Shown in pieces: positions 30,442 through 36,225 of a DNA stretch of 36,225 bases. Where the stretch lies: assembly GCA_900175165.2 (NCBI GenBank), contig FWWN02000554.1:1-36225 (forward strand), given 5' to 3'. Position numbers and translations under genes: made by a program. The first letter of the stretch is position 1. Every line of letters begins with the position of its first letter. The stretch comes from Rhizomucor pusillus. Its lineage: Eukaryota; Mucoromycota; Mucoromycetes; Mucorales; Lichtheimiaceae. Below the pieces are notes generated by a model that saw nothing but the letters and a program-made list of their open reading frames with translations, did not search any database and had not been told where the DNA came from.

Positions 30442-30449
30442 TATAAATA
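30442..30449 (+). promoter_or_regulatory. TATA box of the TPS2 gene
   Basis: TATAAATA on the plus strand, 115 bp upstream of the ATG at 30557. Confidence 0.5.
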
Positions 30450-30556
30450 AAGCGATGCTTTAAAAACGACGCGATGCACGCACGCACGCACATTCAAAAA
30501 GCTTATATCTTAATGTTTATCCTTTTCACTTAACACAATTTTTTTTTCTTATTGAC

Positions 30557-33146
30557 ATGTCCGTAATACACGCGCTTTGCCCGCTATCTGCCAAAGGCAC
30601 GCCTACATCATCGTTCTCTTCACATTTCCATCGTCGCCAAGAAGAAGCATTACCCTCTCCTCCCCATTCACCACCTTCAAATTCTCAACAAACTGCATAC
30701 AATCTGCCATCAATTATCTCACAATCAGCACAAGAATTCTGTAAAAGCATCAACCCAAACAGCTTCATGCCTGCATCCGTGCATATGGTCCTAAACGCTG
30801 CAAGCAGCGACTTGATGACACAGCGCATTGTTACTATCGACGCAGCAAACTCACAATACTGCCGTGTTCCGTACTGTACAAAGGGTAACGTCTAGTCAAC
30901 AAACAACGTGAAACAGCGTAGTTCTCGACCATATTCATCGACTCACTCAATTTTACTCACATACTCTCTAGTCCTTGATCCTTTATTCCATACCAGTGCT
31001 GTACGCAAGCCCATTGTTGATCAGCAGAAACAATGGTTTGAATATGTCAGACTGAACGAAAAGTTCGCCGACGCAATTATCGAACAATATCAATCCGAGC
31101 AGGATATCAGTATGTCCCATCGCATAATTAGTGCAAGTGTATCACGCTGTATTAATGCTCGTTTTCGTAATTGCAGTTTGGATACATGATTACCAGCTCT
31201 TGATGGTTCCTGCGATTGTACGCCGAAAGTTTCCGCGTGCCAATATCGCTATCAGTATCTATGGACAATTTCCTTGTGTGGAACAAGTCCGCAATGCTGC
31301 AGGTAGGTAATTGGAGCTTGCCAGATCGGCATTTGAAAACTGATATGAACCTGCGTCGTAGGAGGTAGACAGATCCTGCAGAGCCTAGTGGCTTCCAATG
31401 TCATTGGCTTTTTGGTGGGTGATTCGATGGATTGTTATCTGGGCGCTCCGGAAATACTCACAAGTTAATTATAGACGACTGACGATATCAAGCACTTTTA
31501 CACGAGCTGCTCTTCTGCAGATCCTTCTTTTTCTCCTTCTCCTTCTTGTCTTCCCATTTGCACCATCCTACCCGCCGTTTCCAGCCTGACTACCACCCCG
31601 CCTTCGTCGCTCGCCCAAGCTCGCACTCGCTCTCTTCGCAACATGTTCGACAGTAAACGCATCGTCTTTTGCCAGGACACATCCGCCCCCGGCGTCTATC
31701 AGACTCTCGCTGCTTTCGAGTATCTCCTCTCCACGCAACCCCAGCTACGCGACGAAATCGTTTTTATACACGTTTGCCCACTGTCTGTGGTACCAGAACG
31801 ACTCGATTCTGTTCCGGACGTTGTGCGCCAGATCAACCAGATATATCGATCACAAGACTCCGTACCTGTGCATTTTTATCATCAGGATTTGGATTGCGAC
31901 GAATACGATGCATTGCTAATGTCTGCGGACGTGGCGCTTATCATGGGCTTGCACCCGTCGGCGGCCGTGGCTGCGCAAGCCTTCGTTGCCCGCCACAAGA
32001 ACGTTGGTGCTCCACTCATTGTGTCCGAAGGTTCGCCGCTCGCCGATCAAGTAAAAACTGTCCAACAGTCCGATCACGCCGGTGTCGCCTTTGCAATTCA
32101 CCAAGCCTTATCGATGGGAAAACCACAAAAGGTACGTACCTTCTTTTTCCGTCATTCCCGTAGTACATGAAACGTATGCTCAATTTATATACTGGCTATC
32201 TTTTAGTCACTGTATCAGAAAATCTCTCAGCAACTCGATCCCACACGCCTCTCAGAATCCTTTATGAAACGGCTTGCTGGACAGCTCGGTAAAACCCGTC
32301 TCTTGGATACCGCCGCGCTTGTTGAAACCTACAAGACTTCCCGACGGAGGCTTCTCTTATTCGACTACGATGTGAGTCTTTTTTTAATATCGTTCTCTCG
32401 AAAAGACAGCACATTAACCCGCATACGTTTTCTTTTTCTAGGGTACTCTGACACCCATCGTTGCAAATCCCGAAGATGCACGCCCTACTCCTAAACTGCT
32501 TCGCTACCTGCAAGCACTCTGCCACGATCCATCGAATACAGTCTGGGTGATTTCCGGTCGCGATCAAAAGACACTGGAAGCTTGGCTTGGTGGCGTGGAA
32601 GGACTCGGGCTTAGTGCTGAGCATGGCTCATTTATGAAGCTGCCTGGATCTGGTTCCTGGATCGATATGCTTGCCGAAGCCGACATGGCTTGGAAAAACA
32701 CAGCACTTGAAATATTTCAAAAGTACGCACAGCAAACACCCGGCACAGTAGTCGAGCAGAAAAAGTCATCCATCACATGGCACTACCGCAACGCCCACGA
32801 CGCCGAGTTTGCACTTTTGCAATGCGAGAAATGCTACAGTGAGCTGCGTGCTATTTTCGGTGCAGATATTTTGCGCGGCAAAATGAATCTCGAAGTTCGA
32901 TCTCTCTTGGTGAACAAGGGAGAAGTTGTAAAACGGATACAGAGCCAAGTCGGTCCCGACTTCATCTTGTGCGCCGGAGACGATCGCACCGATGAAGACA
33001 TGTTCCGTGCGCTTCAAGGACATCCTGCGTATTGCGTGCTCATTGGACCCCAGGATAAGCAGACCGTTGCCGGTTGGTGTGTGGAAACCAGCGAGCAATT
33101 CGTTTCTTGTCTCGGTGCCATGACAACGCACAAAAGCAGTTTCTAG
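30557..33146 (+). CDS. TPS2: trehalose-6-phosphate phosphatase with degenerate synthase-like domain, 723 aa
   Basis: Seven exons: 30557-30884, 30972-31109, 31177-31302, 31362-31414, 31475-32131, 32207-32371, 32442-33146. The C-terminal phosphatase (about 480-715) is intact: LFDYDGTLTP with the catalytic Asp pair, WVISGRD, SAEHG and GDDRTDEDMF. It would convert trehalose 6-phosphate to trehalose. The preceding GT20 domain (about 110-435) is recognisable (WIHDYQLLMVPAIVRRKFPR, ADVALIMGLHPSAAVAA) but degenerate. The catalytic DRLDYxKG loop is replaced by CQDTSAPGVYQ, and about 80-100 residues of the N-terminal donor/acceptor region are missing between IVTIDAANSQY and VLDPLFHTS. It is therefore a Tps2-like phosphatase or regulatory subunit, not an active synthase. 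The first 80 residues are Ser/Pro-rich. Confidence 0.92.
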
Positions 33147-33362
33147 AGTACTCCTGTAATATACAGTGTATGTATACACATTGCATTCCACGACGCATAC
33201 AAAGTTACCCCCGCACCCCACGCCCCTTCATCCTACTATTCGCAGACCCTTGCATTTTGTAAAGCATACCAGTGCTTTATATATGCCTGTATATTTGAAG
33301 ATTCCTTTTTCTATACATACATACATGCATACATCCAACATTGGACAAAATATTCCTTCTAT

Positions 33363-35122
33363 TTAGGTCAAAATCTCTACGCCATCTTCCGTGACTAAAA
33401 GAGTATGTTCGAATTGCGCCGAACGTTTACCATCTGCTGTGACGGCTGTCCACTGATCAGGCCTGCGATAGATTCTAATATCAGCCTACATGTTTTAAAC
33501 TATCCAGACGCTGCTTCGTGTACTTGCCATAATTCGTCTCTCCAGGTACCCTCGTTGATCATTGGCTCAATAGTGAAGACGTGACCTGGTTTGCATACAC
33601 CAATGGCCTTGTTATCTGTGTGAATTTTTTTTTGGGGGGGGGGTTTGCATCAGTTTTCGCTATCGGAAAGGTAGCTTGATTATAGCTAACAACACGTACT
33701 CGCATAATGCGGAACATTTGGAGAGCAGTGGAAGAGCTGGTTAATACCGTGACCGCAGAAAGTTCTTACAACGGAGAATCCGTTGGCAGCTGCGTGGGCT
33801 TCGATAATTTTGCCGAATTCTCGGTACTTCATGCCAGGTTTCACTGCAGCAATTGCCTTTTCTAAACATTCACGTGCAGTCTGTACAAGCTTGCGGCCTT
33901 GCTCATCCACGTTACCGACGAGGTAGGTGGCGTTAAGATCACCGTGGAATCCATTGTAGTAGCAAGTGACGTCCAAGTTTACGATATCACCATCCTGCAG
34001 CGGCCGTTTATCTGGAATACCGTGGCAGATAACTAGCAAATAAGAAATGCGAGTGTTGTATGTGTTCAGTTAATTGCATAAAATGTTGTAAAATCCTCTG
34101 TCAGCAATACCTTCGTTGACGGATCTATTTGGTTGATGGCTTAATAGCATGCATCGCATATGAGCTTTTTACATCACTTACGTGCAGACGGATTTGGGAA
34201 AGTTGTAATAGTTGAGAGGTGATGGGTAGGCACCACGTTCAATGGTGGCTTCATGCACAATGCGATCTTTGCGCAGTGGTCAGTAAAACATAGCCTACAC
34301 AGCTGCCTGCATCTATATCTTCTTACCAATTTCATCCGTTGTAATGCCTGGTCGAAGAGCTGCCGCACCAATCTCGAGAACTTCGCGGGCAATCTGAATC
34401 GCATAACAAAGAGATTGAATCCAAGATGGAAATGATAGTGAAATTAGTAATTTACCTTGCAAACTTTACGCATGCCCTCAATTTCTTGCGGATTCAAGCA
34501 CTTTATGGTGGAGCTGGCGCGGAAGTTCTGCTCAGAAACAGGGATGCCTATTCATGTACCGTCGTCGCCAGGTTGGTTCTGTAAAATCCTTGGATATATG
34601 CTCCGAAAAAACATACCAGTAACAGCATAATCCGCTAAGTAGATGATAGATAACCGTTAGCAATTTGATTCTCATGAGCTACACGTATCGTCCATACAAA
34701 CATACGTTTAGGAATATGGTCGGGTACTTGGCGCTTTGGTGACAGCGGATAGACAGCCTTCAAAGGGCCCGTATAGCGATAGTTGGGGAATGGGTTGTGT
34801 GGTTCACCTAGCAACGTCCTAGCTCAGTCCACCTGGAGTCCCTCGTATTTTTTTTTTTCATTGCTGCCCTGCTTGCTATTCCATACATACTTTCCTGCTT
34901 TGCTTTATGCACTGCCTTGTGACTTGCCTACGAGAGCCGTATATGTTCAACTCTCTGACACTGTTGCACAAGCTTGCTGCTCGCACTTACCCAATTGTCC
35001 TTGAAACATTCCTGAGAGCAAAAGAATGAACCTTCAATTTTGAGCTTCAAGCATGTAGGGCATTGCAACTTGGCAGGTTTGCCACAGTTGGGAGATTTGC
35101 AGACTTGTCCCTGAGCGTCCAT
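33363..35122 (-). CDS. MAP1: methionine aminopeptidase 1, 355 aa
   Basis: Eleven exons: 35122-34991, 34927-34891, 34807-34706, 34634-34617 (18 nt), 34547-34456, 34393-34327, 34266-34182, 34124-34111 (14 nt), 34032-33700, 33615-33528, 33462-33363. It removes the initiator Met cotranslationally. The N-terminal zinc-finger region typical of type 1 enzymes is present ([25 protein letters not shown]). The metal-binding core has the two Asp of [20 protein letters not shown], His in HGINQLFHC, Glu in FTIEPMIN and Glu in QFEHTLLV. Intron 10 is GC-AG; intron 9 carries a C10-A9 tract next to its acceptor. The start is fixed by the zinc finger. Confidence 0.95.
33463..33527 (-). other. GC-AG intron 10 of MAP1
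   Basis: Minus strand: GAATTATG|GCAAGTAC ... ATCGCAG|GCCTGATC, 65 nt. It restores [12 protein letters not shown], conserved in type 1 methionine aminopeptidases. Other acceptors in the stretch would insert non-conserved residues. The junction shares 14 nt (GAATTATGGCAAGT) with MGM101 intron 4. Confidence 0.85.
33625..33643. repeat. homopolymer tract T9G10 within MAP1 intron 9
   Basis: Nine T followed by ten G on the plus strand; on the transcribed minus strand this is C10 then A9, just before TTCACACAG. Length may vary or be affected by sequencing error, but it is intronic. Confidence 0.8.
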
Positions 35123-35794
35123 TGCAACGATCGTTTTTTTTTTCTTCGCAACCCAATGACCCGAAAATTTCTGTTGTGCAAAATCCGCTTGGTTCCGACT
35201 GGTGCTCGTTCGTGCCTTATCACACTATGTACATCACAGTCGTAAGAAAAACCCGATCAAACCATATTGGATTTCAAGAAAGGATGCCAATGATGATATT
35301 CCTTTGGATCTGGATACTGTTTCAGAATGCTCTTGCGGGTCACAGGCCTCACATTTGAGCGTAAACTTTCTTGTCACATCCTAGTATCTACATACGCGAA
35401 GTTTGCCTGAATGTGATGCTTCAGCCGAATCGTCTTCCTGCCCACAGCAGTGGAGCATGATTCGATATTAAATGCGGCTCATCGTATCAGCGAGCCTTCC
35501 TGGCTCCTATGTTTATCTTTGCAGATTAGCATTGATACAGCTTACCATTGAACCGATACATAGTAGGATTGCCCAATGAATATACGGAACTTCTTCAAAG
35601 ATATCCATATACGTACCATCGTCAAATATAAGACCTTATAGAACTTTCTCGGACAGCGCTTTTTTATCCATAGTAGTCCGCGTTTAAAGCGTAAATGGAA
35701 AGGGCTCCAGATTTGAGAGAGCTACCGCGTGCAATGGATTTGAAAAGGAATTTTCTGCCCGACCATTTTGCATTCACACATTCTCCTTTTCACC
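35123..35794. other. shared upstream region of MAP1 (-) and the edge gene (+)
   Basis: Divergent promoters, no clear TATA box. A plus-strand frame at 35202-35384 has a protein-like stretch (ISRKDANDDIPLDLDTVSEC) but no recognised family or consistent splicing. It may be a relic or chance. Confidence 0.3.
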
Positions 35795-36225
35795 ATGGCG
35801 CCGAAAGGAATCAAGCGTAAACGAGAAAACGACGATCTCACACTCGAGTAAGTTCTTGCTCTTAACACTTGCATCTGAGGGCTGATTGCTCTGCTTAGAC
35901 GACGCGTTTACTTCAAGCCATCCCAAGAAAGCAATGACGAGAACACGGCACCATTTGATGGTAAACTAACGGGAATATGAAGAATCAAAACTGAAGTTTC
36001 TAGTCTTACTATATGGTTTTTTGCTATAGCTGATAATACAGACGTCATGATGTCTGAATTCTCGGAATCCAATCTACAGCAGGCCGCCAAGGAACTTGTC
36101 CCAGAGAAAGACGCAGCCCTTGAGCCTGAAAGCCTCACTTTGCCTGAAGAAGAGTCGTCAATCAAGCCAATCGAAGAAGCACACGCAGAAGAAGAGTCGT
36201 CAGTTAAGCCAATCGAAGAAGCAAA
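35795..36225 (+). CDS. unknown acidic repeat protein, 5' part only
   Basis: Exons 35795-35847, 35899-35960 and 36030 to beyond the window edge. Introns are 51 nt (GA|GTAAGT, GCTTAG) and 69 nt (G|GTAAAC, CTATAG), with consistent phases. The product starts MAPKGIKRKRENDDLTLERR, a basic nuclear-type beginning, then becomes Glu/Ser-rich with a 14-residue tandem unit (EEESSIKPIEEAHA). Two copies are visible (36146-36187 and 36188 onward), and the second is cut by the window end. No family recognised. The basic start and acidic repeats would fit a nuclear or nucleolar protein, but that is a guess. Confidence 0.65.
36146..36225 (+). repeat. 42-bp coding tandem repeat, at least two units
   Basis: Unit GAAGAAGAGTCGTCA... 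begins at 36146 and again at 36188. The visible parts differ by a few bases (ATC to GTT for Ile/Val). It encodes a Glu/Ser/Pro repeat; total copy number lies beyond the window. Confidence 0.8.

Larger units (their letters stand above)
29506..30556. other. shared upstream region with a small ORF and the TPS2 promoter
   Basis: Divergent between the F-box gene (-) and TPS2 (+). It holds a 50-codon plus-strand ORF (29661-29813), a palindrome GTTTCACCGAAAC at 30152-30164, a TATA box at 30442-30449 and a short (ACGC)n repeat near 30476-30490. I saw no AGGGG/CCCCT stress elements in the proximal promoter. Confidence 0.4.

Noticed and set aside
1..36225. CRISPR arrays, insertion sequences, operons or a secondary-metabolite cluster
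   Set aside because: The window is eukaryotic nuclear DNA with intron-rich genes and separate promoters. No such structures were seen.

Overview
This is a window of nuclear genome from a fungus, most likely an early-diverging one (Mucoromycota, Mucorales-like). Genes are compact and interleaved on both strands. I traced 67 introns by reading frame and family conservation; apart from a few longer ones they are 46-90 nt, mostly with CTAAC/CTAAT/TGAC-type branch sites, and several promoters have a good TATA box 50-115 bp before the ATG. One intron carries textbook U12 (minor-spliceosome) signals. Such introns are known from Mucoromycota but are essentially absent from Ascomycota and most Basidiomycota, which supports the placement. 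I see no bacterial, viral or intact transposon genes.

Layout. 1-5000: a fused siroheme synthase (-), a 73-aa unknown (-) and an LCLAT1/Cst26-type lysophospholipid acyltransferase (-) whose frame closes only if a one-nucleotide exon is used. 5000-12400: a decayed-looking coding fragment (-), a 137-aa low-complexity protein (+), a large F-box/LRR protein (-), a protein joining a J-like domain to a TMEM185-type membrane domain (-), then about 2.2 kb with no supported gene. 12400-19200: an MFS-like transporter (+) and a 16-exon importin-9/Kap114 (-) with the AT-AC intron. 19500-25000: G-protein alpha subunit (-), cytosolic inorganic pyrophosphatase (-) and an HSL-type esterase/lipase (-). 25000-33200: MGM101 (+) with two GC-AG introns, a small putative membrane protein (+), a second F-box protein (-), a possible 50-aa mitochondrial ORF (+) and a trehalose-6-phosphate phosphatase with a degenerate, truncated synthase domain (+). 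33300-36225: methionine aminopeptidase 1 (-), with a GC-AG intron, 14-nt and 18-nt exons, and the 5' end of an unknown acidic repeat protein (+) that runs off the window.

The genes are mostly unrelated housekeeping functions (nuclear import, mtDNA maintenance, siroheme, pyrophosphate, trehalose, N-terminal Met removal, lipid remodelling, G-protein signalling). I see no operon-like system or biosynthetic cluster. The most unusual content is in RNA processing: an AT-AC U12 intron, three GC-AG introns, a probable one-nucleotide exon and several microexons within 36 kb. Exon coordinates come from reading the sequence by hand; they are phase-consistent but not checked against RNA.
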